Assembly: GCF_023856365.1 (NCBI RefSeq) | Contig: NC_064535.1 | Coordinates: 15,263,863 to 15,327,862 of the forward strand | Origin: Brienomyrus brachyistius | Lineage: Eukaryota; Chordata; Actinopteri; Osteoglossiformes; Mormyridae | Reading direction: 5' to 3' | Length of the DNA stretch: 64,000 nt | Program-made: the position numbers and the translations under genes | In this document: piece after piece, positions 48,545-58,985 of the stretch | How positions within the stretch are numbered: the first letter of the stretch is position 1 | Layout: each line of letters starts with the position of its first letter | Notes under the pieces: model-generated | Told to the model about the DNA's origin: nothing | Seen by the model: the letters and a program-made list of their open reading frames with translations, nothing else | Databases searched by the model: none

Positions 48545-50382
48545 CCATCTAATGGACAGTTGCTATTGGTTCAGTAAATAAGGCCCCCGTTTGATGGACA
48601 GTGACTATTGCTTCAGTAAATAGCACCTACCATCTGATGGACATTGATTAATGCTTCAGTAAATATCACCTACTATCCAATGGACAGTGACTAATGGCTC
48701 AGTAAATAACACCTGCCATCTGATGGACAGCGACTATTGATTCAGTAAATAACATCTACCATCTGATGGAGATTGACTTATAGTTCAGTAAATAACAGCC
48801 ACCATCTAATTGACAATGACTACTGAATCAGTAAATAACACCTACCATCTGCTAGACAGTGACTATCGGTTTAGTAAATAACACCTACCATCTGATGGAC
48901 ATTGATTAATGCTTCAGTAAATAACACCTACTATCCAATGGACAGTGACTAATGACTCAGTAAATAAGACCTACCATCTGATGGACAGCGACTACTGAAT
49001 CAGTAAATAACACCTACAGTACCATCTGCTAGACAGTAACTATTGGTTCAGTAAATATCACCTACTATTCAATGGACAGTGACTAATGGCTCAGTAAATA
49101 ACACCTACCATCTGATAGACAATGACTACTGAATCAATAAATAACGCATACCGTCTGCTAGACAGTGACTATTGGTTCAGTAAATAACACCTACCATCTG
49201 ATGGACAGCGACTATTGGTACAGTAAATAGCACATACCATCTGATGGACAGCGACTATTGTTTTAGCAAATAACACCTACCATCTGATGGAGATTGATTA
49301 ATGCTTCAGTAAATAACACCTACTATCCAATGGACAGTGACTAATGCTTCAGTAAATAACACCTATACCATCTGATGGATATTGATTAATGCTTCAGTAA
49401 ATAACACCTACCATCTGATGGGCAGCGACTAATTGTTTGGTAAATAACACCTACCATCTGACAGACAATGACTAATGAATCAATAAATAACACATAACGT
49501 CTGCTAGACAGTGACTATTGGTTCAGTAAATAACACCTACCATCTGATGGACAGTGACTAATGGTTCAGTAAATAACACCTACCATCTGATGGACAGTGA
49601 CTAATGGTTCAGTAAATAGCACGTACTATGTGATAGACAATGATAATTGGTTCAGAAAATAACATCTACCATCTGATGGACAGCGACTATTGCTTCAGCA
49701 AATAACACCTACCATCTGATGGACAGTGACTAATGGTTCAGTAAATAACACCTATCATCTGATAGACATTGATTAATGCTTCAGTAAATAACACCTATAC
49801 CATCTGATGGGCATTGATTAACGCTTCAGTAAATAACACCTATACCATCCGATGGACATTGACTAATGCTTCGGTAAATAATGCCCCCCAGCTGATGGAC
49901 ATTGATTAATGCTTCAGTAAATAACACCTATACCATCCGATGGACATTGATTAATGCTTCAGTAAATAATGTCCCCCAGCTGATGGACATTGATTAATGC
50001 TTCAGTAAATAACACCTATACCATCCGATGGACATTGATTAATGCTTCAGTAAATAATGTCCCCCAGCTGATGGACATTGATTAATGCTTCAGTAAATAA
50101 TGCCCCCCAGCTGATGGAGAGTGACTGCTGATTGAGTAAATAAAAACCAAAACCGGTTCCACAGTGACTATCAATCCTGTTGCAAAGCCAAGTATCTGAT
50201 GGTCAGTAACTATTGATTCTATAACCCACACTAACCATCCGTTGGGCAGTGGCAATGGGTTCTGTTGCAAAAATCAACCATTTGATGGACAGTGACTAAT
50301 GGTTTAGTTTATAACACTCACCACCGATAAACAGTAACTTTTGCTTCTCTAGTCAACACCCATCCAGTGAACATTGACAACA
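48545..50382 (+). repeat. 43-bp minisatellite, about 42 copies, with an 88-bp dimer block
   Basis: The unit is close to CCATCTGATGGACAGTGACT, then ATTGGTTCAGTAAATAACACCTA. Starts follow a 43-base step from 48545. Near 49890-50110 two variant units (CCAGCTGATGGACATTG and CCATCCGATGGACATTG) alternate, giving an 88-base dimer repeated three times (GCTGATGG at 49891, 49979, 50067). Units after about 50110 are increasingly diverged and the last recognisable one ends near 50382. No coding and no spacers. Confidence 0.97.
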
Positions 50383-53111
50383 CAACACTGGAGCTGCCTC
50401 CCATTAGGGGTGAGAGAACAGACTATTTTGATCTCAACCAAAAGTGTTTAAAAGATTGTGAACCAATTAGCCATGATTGCCTTATTCTATCTGGAAAAAG
50501 AAGACTGCGTCAGCCAATCTCAGTCTCTAATATGAGTAACAATAAATAAAAAAAAGCAAGCAAATAACACAATGCATTACATTCTATATTTTCCAATAGC
50601 AGGGTCACTATCTACCAAATATAGAAACTTATACACGTATGTGAGTAGCATCCATAAAGAGTCGCTGAGTACCTGGATGAGTGGTGGTTGATTTTCAGCC
50701 ATGTCCAAATGTTGCTTGGTCTCAGTAAGCACAAAAAAAGCCTCGCTGTAAATAAAGTGTAAACATTTAGTCAACGCCATTTAACCTGAGGGCCCCCATT
50801 GCCTGAAACCTCATTCCCTAAATAGTACACAAAATGGCATGCTGAAAATAGCCTCACATTCATTTTAAACTGCTTTCTTTTTTCTATATTACTTCTCTGT
50901 AGTCCACACAAAAGGGTGAAAACATACAAGCGCCGATGCAGAGCATCTCCCATGTTCCCTTTTCGCCGTAACTGGATCGGCCTTTTCAGATGTTACCTTC
51001 GCCACCTGCATCGTCAAAACGGTGCTGAAGGTGGGTAGCGTGAAAAAGCCCGTGGGCTGGTCAGCATTCGAATCACATGACTGACCTGCACAGACCGCGA
51101 TGGAAGGTCACGTGGGGACATAGATAAAAGAACATCCGAGCACAAGGTCTTATTTCCTGGCCTTGACAGGTTAATAGTCACAGCTATGTAGCTTAGCGAC
51201 AAAGCTACGTTTACATAGCAGTGGTGGTTTATCATTCTCAAAACGATCACGTAACCAGTACATGACCAATAATAAGCTGACACTGTTACCGTTTCTTTGT
51301 ATAAAGGGTTTATGTCTTAAGGAATGGGACTTAAATTCCTTCGCGATAAGAGGTTAGGCTTGGCAGTCCCATGAAAGCTACTCCTGGCCAGGGAATAAGC
51401 ACCGAAGCCAGCCGCACCTCGTCGTCCGTGGTCCTGTTCTCACTGTGACTTTGTTTTTTGAGGTGTACGGTAAACCACTCAATTACATTAATAGCTCACC
51501 GCTTTCGCAGAGTGACCCCGTTTAATACAGCAAATGAGCTACCTAAAAATGAATGTTAATTCTATCTTTGTTGCCCCCCGACACACACACACATACAGTA
51601 CAGACCTACAGTATGCAGCGATTCAGCAGTAGGCCTTCACACTGTTTATCTATCTAGCCTTCTTTCAGTTTTTGCTATCATCCAGTTTTTAAAATGTCCA
51701 TTCAGTGCTTGGTTATATTTTTTATAAATGAAGCAATACCCCACTGATATTCTTTTTAATATATATATTTTTTGACCACCAGATTATCATATAAGTGGAA
51801 CGATTTAGGGGCTGGAGGGGGGGGGGGTGGGTGGGTGACGGAGTTCATTTGTCACTGTGCTTCTTCACTCCCACCCTCCAAGGCCGGACTGTCCGGACGT
51901 GTCTGACCTTATTTCCGTGCTGAACATATGTTTCCTGCCCCTCTTCACAGTTCTCTGGATCCCTCAGCATTTCTCCCAAACCTTAACATCATCCAGCCCC
52001 ATCATTACATAACAGGCGCCCAGGCGGCGGCTCTCCGTGATCCGATCCGGCCCTCTGTGCTTCCAGCTACATTTTACAGGCCAGGAAAAGGATCATTGCA
52101 CTGCGGTTGACTGTCAAGATGCAACACTTCAATGTGAAGTATGACAAAAAGAGAAGCCCAATGTCAGAATTAGTTACAGACAGGTACACAGAGATGGACG
52201 GACCAATACACACATAGGTAGACAGATAAATATATACTTCACTCAGTCTCAATATTACATAGAATAGCCAGTGCAGAGGAAAAAGGCAGGGAGGAGAGAT
52301 GGAGCGATTTCGTTACCCTACTTTAAATCAACCGCTCTCCCATCTCATGCTCACTCTTCCAAGAAGGGGCACAATAATTCACAGCAGAGCGATTGTGCCA
52401 TATTACAGGCACCGGGAGCTTAATTGCCTAGTCCGCAGGGATAGAGCCCAGGATCTCGGATCGATTGAGGGCTAATTATAGACATTACAAACACAGCTCT
52501 CGCTCCGTGACCGCCAATGACCTGGCCTTGTTCTGGCTCATCTCTGGGACTGCAAGCACAGAGCTGTAAAACTTTATTTTGTGCAGTGACATTTCTGTGA
52601 CTGGGGCAGCTCAATGCTGCCCCCTGGTGGCCATGCTCTCTGAGGCCGTCGCTCCAGTTCAGAAATAAGAAAATAGCTCACGCCCCATCTGACATCGGGT
52701 GGACAGATTAAGCTTCAGTTTGGTGAAACCTACTTAAAAAAATGATAATAATTATTAATAATTATTATTTACATTCTGTTCTAGATTCCAGAGACAATTG
52801 TCCATAAAGAAGATTAAAAGAACATACAAAATTGCAGACATCCACCCTGACAAAACTCAAAGTTATCCAAAGTAAAAGTGCACTTAAAAAACTTCCAAAA
52901 ATTCAGATAGGAAATACGTCTGTTTAGATTCTGCAGTTTTCCCCCATCCTACTGCTCATGAGTGTCATGCTTCTAAGATGTAATCAATATCAATGTTGTT
53001 TTCACGTGAGTGAATTTTTAATGCGCTAAATGTTTTGCGCATACACACGTTCATGATTCGATTTGGAAGGAGCTGGCATGTCCAGTCACCAGACACACGC
53101 CTCGTAGACGC
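50383..53111. other. unannotated non-coding sequence
   Basis: About 2.7 kb with no gene recognised. Small frames have no domain. It contains a G11 run at 51817-51827, a strong CTCF-like word at 52616-52633 and an (AAT/ATT)-rich patch at 52740-52770. Confidence 0.4.
52616..52633 (-). promoter_or_regulatory. strong CTCF-type motif
   Basis: The minus strand reads TGGCCACCAGGGGGCAGC, a full match to the remembered vertebrate CTCF core CCACCAGGGGGC(A/G). It has the same orientation as the sites at 25276 and 48279. No occupancy data can be seen from sequence. Confidence 0.5.
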
Positions 53112-54510
53112 ATTAGACAGCATTACCAGCACTTGGTGGAGTATGATAGGGGTCATATTGTGGGTTTGCATGAGGCTGGGTGGTCGTATCCTGCAATCGT
53201 CCAGTGTGTGGTGCATGCAGATGTCACAGTCGCCCGATGTTGGAACCAATAGGCATGTGAGGGCACCCACACACGTCGTGAAGGTTCTGGTTGCCCGAGG
53301 CAGGATCATCGTATCGTGTGCCAAACATTAGAGAACCCCATGACATCTGCCTGCCATCCGGACACAGCTATTGGACTCTCTACAACACCCAATGTAATCC
53401 TGCACCGTATCTCGACGACTGGCATCAGCCAGACTACTGGTTCATCGTCCCAAATATATACTGCCATTAACACGAGCGCAGAGATGGCTGCATTTGGATT
53501 GGTGCTGTAACCGGGAGGCACGGATCGATGAGTGACAATGTACTATGTTCAGTGATGAACATGCATTACCACAGATGACCATGTGCCCAGTGCCAAGGGG
53601 AGAGGAATAATCCTGCCAATGTTGTGGAGAGACACACCGGTGTTACTCCTGCCATCATGGTGTGAGGAGCCATAGAGTATGACATCATGTTGTGGGGAGC
53701 CATCGGGTATGACATCATGGTGTGAGGAGCCATAGGGTATGACATCATGGTGTGAGGGGCCATAGGGTATGACATCATGGTGTGGGGAGCCATAGGGTAT
53801 GACATCATGGTGTGAGGAGCCATAGGGTATGACATCATGGTGTGGGGAGCCATAGGGTATGACATCATGGTGTGAGGAGCCATAGGGTATGACATCATGG
53901 TGTGGGAGGCCATCGGGTATGACATCATGGTGTGGGGAGCCATAGGATATGACATCATGATGTGAGGTGCCATAGGGTAAGACATCATGGTGTGGGGAGC
54001 CATAGGGTATGACATCATGGTGTGGGGAGCCATAGGGTACGAGTTCAGGTCATCTCTTGTAGTGTTTCGGGGGATCCTGATGCCACAGCGATGTATCAGT
54101 AACATCCTGCGTCCGCATGTCTTACCCTTCCTGTGACAGCACCCTGGTACAGTCTTTCAACTAGACAATGCTTGTCCGCACATGGCACCTGTGTCTATGG
54201 GCTGCCTGCATCAAGAGATGAGATGAGCTCGGACCTCAACTCAGACCCAGTGCCAATCTGCAGGATCTCGAGGGCCAGTTACAACAGCTTTGAACCACAG
54301 GACTCTGCACCATATTGCCACATGTATCCAGGCCCGGGGGGGTGCCACACCCTATTAACATGGGGCCAGCAATGTGCCAATACTGCCAACTCTGTTGCCC
54401 GTTTGAACTGATATTATAATCATTGCGATACGATCACATGACCTTTCACCACGTGCAGATTCATTTCATATCCACCACTCCATCTGGGTGCTTAACTTTT
54501 GTCACTGAAT
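53112..54510 (+). pseudogene. decayed Tc1/mariner-type transposase gene
   Basis: In plus frames, broken by stops and frameshifts, the ordered landmarks of a Tc1-like transposase can be read. A helix-turn-helix-type N-terminal block includes DRGHIVGLHEAGWSYPAIV and GTHTRREGSG. LPLTRAQRWLHLDWC (after a frame change near 53460) precedes FSDE, whose first catalytic Asp codon is at 53554-53556. Then come MVWGAIGYD (amplified, see next entry), ILRPHVLPFL and QLDNACPHMAP, with the second catalytic Asp at 54164-54166. A remnant SSDLNS of the SPDLNPIE region is followed by a deletion that removes the third acidic residue, then LQDLEGQLQQL near the C-terminus. It encodes a cut-and-paste DDE transposase that can no longer function. 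I could not identify the terminal inverted repeats. Confidence 0.9.
53653..54042 (+). repeat. 30-bp minisatellite derived from the transposase MVWGAI motif, 13 copies
   Basis: Thirteen exact 30-base steps of CATCATGGTGTGGGGAGCCA then TAGGGTATGA lie inside the dead transposase gene. In the transposase frame each unit encodes Ile-Met-Val-Trp-Gly-Ala-Ile-Gly-Tyr-Asp, the family's conserved motif, once in a normal protein. In six units TGG (Trp) has become TGA (stop), and TGG and TGA units alternate at 53773-53892, implying amplification by dimers after the stop arose. The 179-codon minus-strand frame (53566-54105) is only the antisense of this array. Confidence 0.95.
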
Positions 54511-55207
54511 ATACATACTTATACATATATGTAGGTTGCTCTGAAAATGCTGTCTGCTAAGGGAATAACGTGCAAATGCATGTAAGAATATAATTGCTTA
54601 ATTTGGTAGTGTTAGCTTTGAGGTGAAAGACTTTACCCAGAATTCACAAAGCCACAATCCAAAATAAATGCATTAATAATATTGCAACATGCGCAATATT
54701 GTGATGCACTCAGCTGTGTGGTAGACTTGATATTTCAGGGGTATAATTTATTTGTGAGGTATTGTGGATAAACTTTAGAAAGGACCGGGGTCACTGTACT
54801 GGATAAGCAATAAGGAGATAGACAAATTAAATTTTTAGGTCTAAGGAACAAACGGATATGGAAACACTATGCATAACCTGCTTTCCATGTTAGAAGAAAA
54901 GGTAGCCATGTGGAAAGATTGTTAATTTTTGCAACTTGAAAGTTGATTTCCTGATAAAAGGTTGCCAATAGTTTGTGTGGCCGTCCTCCACTGGCATCTA
55001 GTGGTGAGTAAGCAGAAAGACACGGTGAGCTGTTCGCTGTGGGCTCTGAGTCTCTGACGACTCTCGCAGTGTGAAACAGACAGAAGAACCTCTTGGTTAA
55101 ATGCATTTCATTTTCATTGCAAACGTACAAGATGAATTTATTGCGTGTGGATGTAGACATTGAAGAATTCATATTGAATTATTTTAATAAATAATGATTC
55201 TTATAAT
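54511..55207. other. unannotated non-coding sequence
   Basis: No gene or named repeat. At 54988-55006 the minus strand reads ACCACTAGATGCCAGTGG, an imperfect CTCF-like word. Confidence 0.4.
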
Positions 55208-55480
55208 GTGTGTGGAGTTTGCATGTTCTCCCCATGTCATCGTGGGGTTTCCTCCGGGTACTCCGGTTTCCCCCCACAGTCCAAAAACATGCTGAGGCTA
55301 ATTGGAGTTGCTAAATTGCCCGTAGGTGTGTATGCGTGAGTGAATGGTGTGTGAATGTGCCCTGCAATGGGCTGGCCCCCCATCCTGGGTTGTTTCCTGC
55401 TTCGTGCCCCTTGCTTCCGAGATAGGCTCCGAACCCCCCGCGACCCAGTAGGATAAGCGGTTTGGAAAATGGATGGATAA
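55208..55480 (+). mobile_element. L2/Maui-type LINE (or derived SINE) 3' end, best copy
   Basis: In order: GTGTGGAGTTTGCATGTTCT, GGTTTCCTCCGGGTACTCCG, CCACAGTCCAAAAACATGC, CTAAATTGCCCGTAGGTGTG, GCCCTGCAATGGGCTGG, GAGATAGGCTCCGAACCCCC, and the tail GGATAAGCGGTTTGGAAAAT followed by GGATGGAT. This is the standard layout of fish L2-like 3' ends. No reverse-transcriptase coding is present, so it is a 5'-truncated copy or a SINE sharing the tail. Confidence 0.85.
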
Positions 55481-55821
55481 TGAAACGCAAGGACAACAGA
55501 TTTAGTTTAATAAGAATGAACTGAATTGAAGAAGACTAGTTTGATAGACAACCGTGCACTAAATATATGAAAATATGAATATATTTCGCTGTAATATACC
55601 TGTGTATCCATCAGTCTTCTGTACCTGGTTGTGCTCGTGGGGTTCCAGAACCTAGCAAACATCCGACTAGCAATGGAAGAAATATGAAATAGCCCTCAGG
55701 GTCTTGGGTGTGGTCCAGCCTCGGGCTTTAATTTCAGGTCCGCAAAGGACTCGAGCACCAACCCTGTCACAGGGCGAACACACCATTCACACCTCTGCGC
55801 AACTCCAGTTAACCTTAGTAT
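55481..55821. other. unannotated non-coding sequence
   Basis: About 340 bases with no gene or repeat recognised. Confidence 0.4.
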
Positions 55822-56123
55822 TGTAATGTCTGGCAAGGAGAACCCGAGAGGCTTCTTTTAAAGGGGAAAAGAATGTACTTTTATTAAGCCCTTAAAAAGA
55901 TTATTGCTGGCACCAAGCAACACAAAACAAAGAAACACAAGGTCTGACGCCGATGGTAAAGCACAAACACCATAGGTAGTTTAGATTATAACTAGTGGCT
56001 CGCGTGGATTGGACTGAGTTCATGCATGATACAGGCATGGACGTACACGGCAATCGGAAACACAAAAAATATTAACCATAACAATTACGTCCTGCCACCT
56101 ACTACAGTCTTGCACCACATCCT

Positions 56124-56402
56124 CTAACAAGTCGCAAAGGACTGGCGGCAGCCTCCGTTGCTCCCTCTCCAGTGACAGCTGACACGTGGAGCAGCTGGGG
56201 AACAGTGACAGAGCTTCTGTGGCTGCGTGGGGACCTGTTGCTGACCGCCAGGCTGGTTCTCTCGCGGGGTCTCATGCAGCCGCTCCAGGTCTTGCTGGTA
56301 GTGGCCGCACTGCTCCTCTAGCTTGCAGTGCTCCCGAACCAGCTGGGCCTCCACGGTACAGCTCGCCTCCTCACGTGCGAGCAGTGCCACCTCCGCAGCC
56401 AC
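56124..56402 (-). pseudogene. gag-like coiled-coil remnant
   Basis: A 92-codon minus frame begins with VALLAREEASCTVEAQLVRE and continues with LEEQCGHYQQDLERLHE, an Ala/Glu/Leu/Arg-rich amphipathic pattern typical of a coiled coil. It then becomes Pro/Gln-rich. It lies downstream of the primer-binding site in the same orientation, where gag is expected. Stops occur upstream in all minus frames, so it is at best a fragment. An unrelated composition artefact is the alternative. Confidence 0.35.
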
Positions 56403-56936
56403 TGCTTACTGTGTCTGTTGGTCGCACTCGCAGCTGATTCTCACTGCTGACTGGCTGAGAGCCCTCGTTGGCCGGGGACCAGTCAGGGTCCCTGGACGTT
56501 CTCGCCCATCCCTTGGTGCTGGAGTCTCGAACGTGGGTCCAGCGGGCTGGTGTGGGCAGCTTGAGTGCACACTGCACAAGTTCAGGGTGCTGTGGCAGGA
56601 CTGATGTCTAGGGAGCTGGCAGGGGCGGCTTGATGACGCACTGCATGAGTCTGGGGCTTCTCAAAAGGACAGGGCGGCTAATCCCTCACTGCATCACCCC
56701 CTGCTCCTCTCCTTGGCAGGGAAAAACCATGGCTAGTGTCCTCCCTCCCCGCAACACCAGCAGACGAGCCTCCATCTCAGCATCCGTGGTCCCAAGCCGG
56801 CTTCGATGCAAACTGGGGGTCACTTCTTCTGCCCCGCTGCTGCATAGCCACTGGTAAGTCTGCCAAGCTGGAGTGGGCTGTCAGGGCAGTGTCCAGGAGG
56901 ACCCGCTCCAGTAGCACTTATAGGGTCACGTATAGC

Positions 56937-56954
56937 ATCCCACTTCTGACACCA
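56937..56954 (-). other. tRNA-Leu primer-binding site
   Basis: The minus strand reads TGGTGTCAGAAGTGGGAT. It is exactly complementary to the 3' end of vertebrate tRNA-Leu(CAA), whose acceptor arm ends ATCCCACTTCTGACA plus CCA. Its place right after the LTR-end copy is where reverse transcription of an LTR element is primed. Confidence 0.65.
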
Positions 56955-57052
56955 GTCACGATGGCAGTGAGAAACGTTGAGGCTTCTTTTAATTCGGGAA
57001 CACAACAAGTATTATAGTAACACACACAGTTTCCCAGCATGCTCCAGTGCCA

Positions 57053-57172
57053 CAGTATGTTTTTTGGACTGTGTGGGGAATTCATACAGTGACTTGGGGA
57101 GAAGATGCAAACTCCACACACTGAGAGGAAACTTGAACTTTGTTTGTAAAGCACTGACCTCAGACCTGCCAC
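57053..57172 (-). mobile_element. L2-type LINE/SINE fragment
   Basis: TTTTTTGGACTGTGTGGGG, GGGGAGAAGATGCAAACTCC and ACACACTGAGAGGAAAC follow the reverse-complement order of the copy at 55208-55480. Confidence 0.65.
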
Positions 57173-57272
57173 CCATGTGAAATCCACATGTGATCCTCAA
57201 GATAATGAATAAGTTTCATCTACTTTTCCCGAGACATGCATTGCAGGTGAACATGTGACTCGGAATGGCCCA

Positions 57273-57580
57273 TGGAAGAGTGTGTGTGTGTCTGTGTGGA
57301 TTAGGTTTATATTATATTGTGGGGGCAAAATGTCCCCCACAATGTAATAAAAATCTGTTATTTTGACATTGTGGGTCCATTTTTCAGGTCCCCACAAGAT
57401 TTGTGAATGCAATGAAAAAACTAAAAATGCCAAAAGTCTTGTATTTTGTTTGGTTACTTATGGTTAAGGTTAGGGCTGGGTAGGGGTCAAGGTCGTCATG
57501 TTGGAATTAGAGCTTTCCCCATAGAAATGAATGGACAGTCGCCACAAAGATATCATTACAAACCTGTGTGTCTGTGTTTG
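57273..57580 (-). repeat. TCCCCACA dispersed repeat, copy C
   Basis: Reverse orientation of copies A and B. A (GT)n run leads to ATATTGTGGGGGC, TGTCCCCCACAATGT, ACATTGTGGGTCC, GTCCCCACAAGATTTG, a GGTTACTTATGGTTAAGG block and CATAGAAATGAATGGACAG. Each box is the complement of one in copy A in the opposite order. Confidence 0.75.
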
Positions 57581-57795
57581 TACTAGGAACAAATGTCCCC
57601 ACAGTGTGAGAAAAACCTGCTTTTTCAGTCCGCACATGGGGAAACTCAATTCTATAAAACAATTAAAAAAAGCAAAAGTCTCGTATTTGGTTTAGTTACT
57701 TATGGTGATGGTTAGGACTGGGTAGGGATTAAGGTAGTCATTGTTGCCATTAGGATAATGCCTAGAAAAATGTGTGAATGTGTATTTGTAGGTAA
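57581..57795 (-). repeat. TCCCCACA dispersed repeat, copy D
   Basis: Directly behind copy C. It has ATGTCCCCACAGTGTGAG, CACATGGGGAAAC, AAAAGTCTCGTATTTGG, TTACTTATGGTGATGG and GGTAGGGATTAAGG, the same internal order as copy C but more diverged. The head-to-tail pair suggests nested or tandem insertion. Confidence 0.65.
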
Positions 57796-58484
57796 TTGAT
57801 GGACAAGTACCCTATTCATGTTCTGTTTGGCCTGGGATTTACTCTGGATGAGCTATCATCAACACTTCTACAGTATGCAGGTAGTTGACAATTATGCTAA
57901 TCTTCATGGCGACAGATTCCAGTGTGACATGTCACAGTTTGTAAATTTCACCTGTAGCTCAGTAGATAAACTTCCCAGAGAAAAACATTATGTTTCAGCA
58001 TATTTTAGTGTATCTGAGATACGCTAAAGATTTCATAGACCATTCACTGAACATTTCTAGGTCAAACAATCACTGATCGTTTAGGGCATCCAATGGAGTT
58101 ATGGAAGGAGCAATGACAGGCCTACCAAAATATGTAACCCTACCCAATTCAACAAATCAATCTTACAAGTGAGCCAAAGTAACCACTAGAGGTCAATGTC
58201 TGCTGCTGGCAAATACCAGTGAAGACGGAAGTAACTGTATCCATCATTATTAGTGACAAAAGATAAACAGTTCAGTAACTTAAAGCATTTCAGAAATGTA
58301 CCCAAACCATTTGAGAAAACAGGTAAAAGCATTTTTTTTAGAGTGACTTGCTGAACCCTGACATCACAATGGCTGCTTGCACGGGAAACTTCACTCAGAA
58401 CTCACATTATCTCAAAGCTAAAGGTACAGCGGGGTCATCACTTACGTCAACACTACACTTCCTCCGGCAGAAGGTTGGGGTATA
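57796..58484. other. unannotated non-coding sequence
   Basis: No gene recognised. A 69-codon plus frame (57818-58027) has no known motif. AACCACTAGAGGTCAATG near 58180 is a weak CTCF-like word. Confidence 0.4.
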
Positions 58485-58735
58485 TCCTGGATGGGGTGCA
58501 TGTTAATTATAAGGCACATACAAATTCTCTCACCAAGCGCAAGTTACAAATGACGATTAGTTTAACTGCGTGTCTTTGGACAGGGGGAGGAAGGCGGAGT
58601 GCACAGTGCACAACAGAGGAGAAGCATGCAAACTCCATCCATGCAGAGTGAAGAAGAGATGCAAATCACCTACTGTAGAGGTGTGAGGTGACCGGGCAAC
58701 ACACTGAGTCTCTGTGCTGCCCTACACAAACTATT
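58485..58735 (-). mobile_element. L2-type LINE/SINE 3' region
   Basis: Reverse-orientation boxes in order: TATATCCTGGATGGGGTGCA, ACAAATTCTCTCACC, TAACTGCGTGTCTTTGGACA, GGGAGGAAGGCGGAG, AGAAGCATGCAAACTCCATC and GGTGTGAGGTGACCGGGC. Same order as the complement of 55208-55480. Confidence 0.7.
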
Positions 58736-58737
58736 TG

Positions 58738-58985
58738 TATTATATCCATCCTTTGTCAATAACAGCTTAACTGGTACAGCATCAGAGTGAGCCTGGAGTA
58801 TATCCCAGAAGGCACAGGCCATGAGGCAAGGGAAACCCAGGACAGGATTTAAAGGTATTGATTCACCTTAGCGCAGGTGGAAACTGCCCCAATACAGCGA
58901 AAACATGAATTCCAGATACACATAAATAGGAATCAAACTCACAACCTTGCTGGTTTGAGGCTATAGTGCAACAAGGCACTCTGAT
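58738..58985 (-). mobile_element. L2-type LINE/SINE 3' region, second copy
   Basis: TATATCCATCCTTTGTC (the tail), GAGCCTGGAGTATATCCCAG, AGGCACAGGCCATGAGGCAA, GGAATCAAACTCACAACC and TTTGAGGCTATAGTGC follow the reverse order of the full 3' module. It sits head-to-tail with the preceding copy. Confidence 0.7.

Larger units (their letters stand above)
55822..57015 (-). mobile_element. LTR-retrotransposon relic, pol-less
   Basis: Read on the minus strand, a truncated 5' LTR end (TTAAAAGAAGCCTCAACG then TTTCTCACTGCCATCGTGAC, ending near 56955) is directly followed by an 18-base tRNA-Leu primer-binding site. About 1 kb of degenerate internal sequence follows. A second copy of the LTR end at 55822-55870 reads TTTAAAAGAAGCCTCTCGGG then TTCTCCTTGCCAGACATTACA. 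The internal part carries a broken coiled-coil gag-like frame and no protease, reverse transcriptase or integrase. The outer edge of the 5' LTR is lost near 57015. Gypsy-type affiliation is possible but not shown. Confidence 0.6.

Noticed and set aside
53566..54105. 179-codon minus frame with a ten-residue peptide repeat
   Set aside because: It is the antisense of the MVWGAI-derived minisatellite. The sense strand carries the transposase homology.
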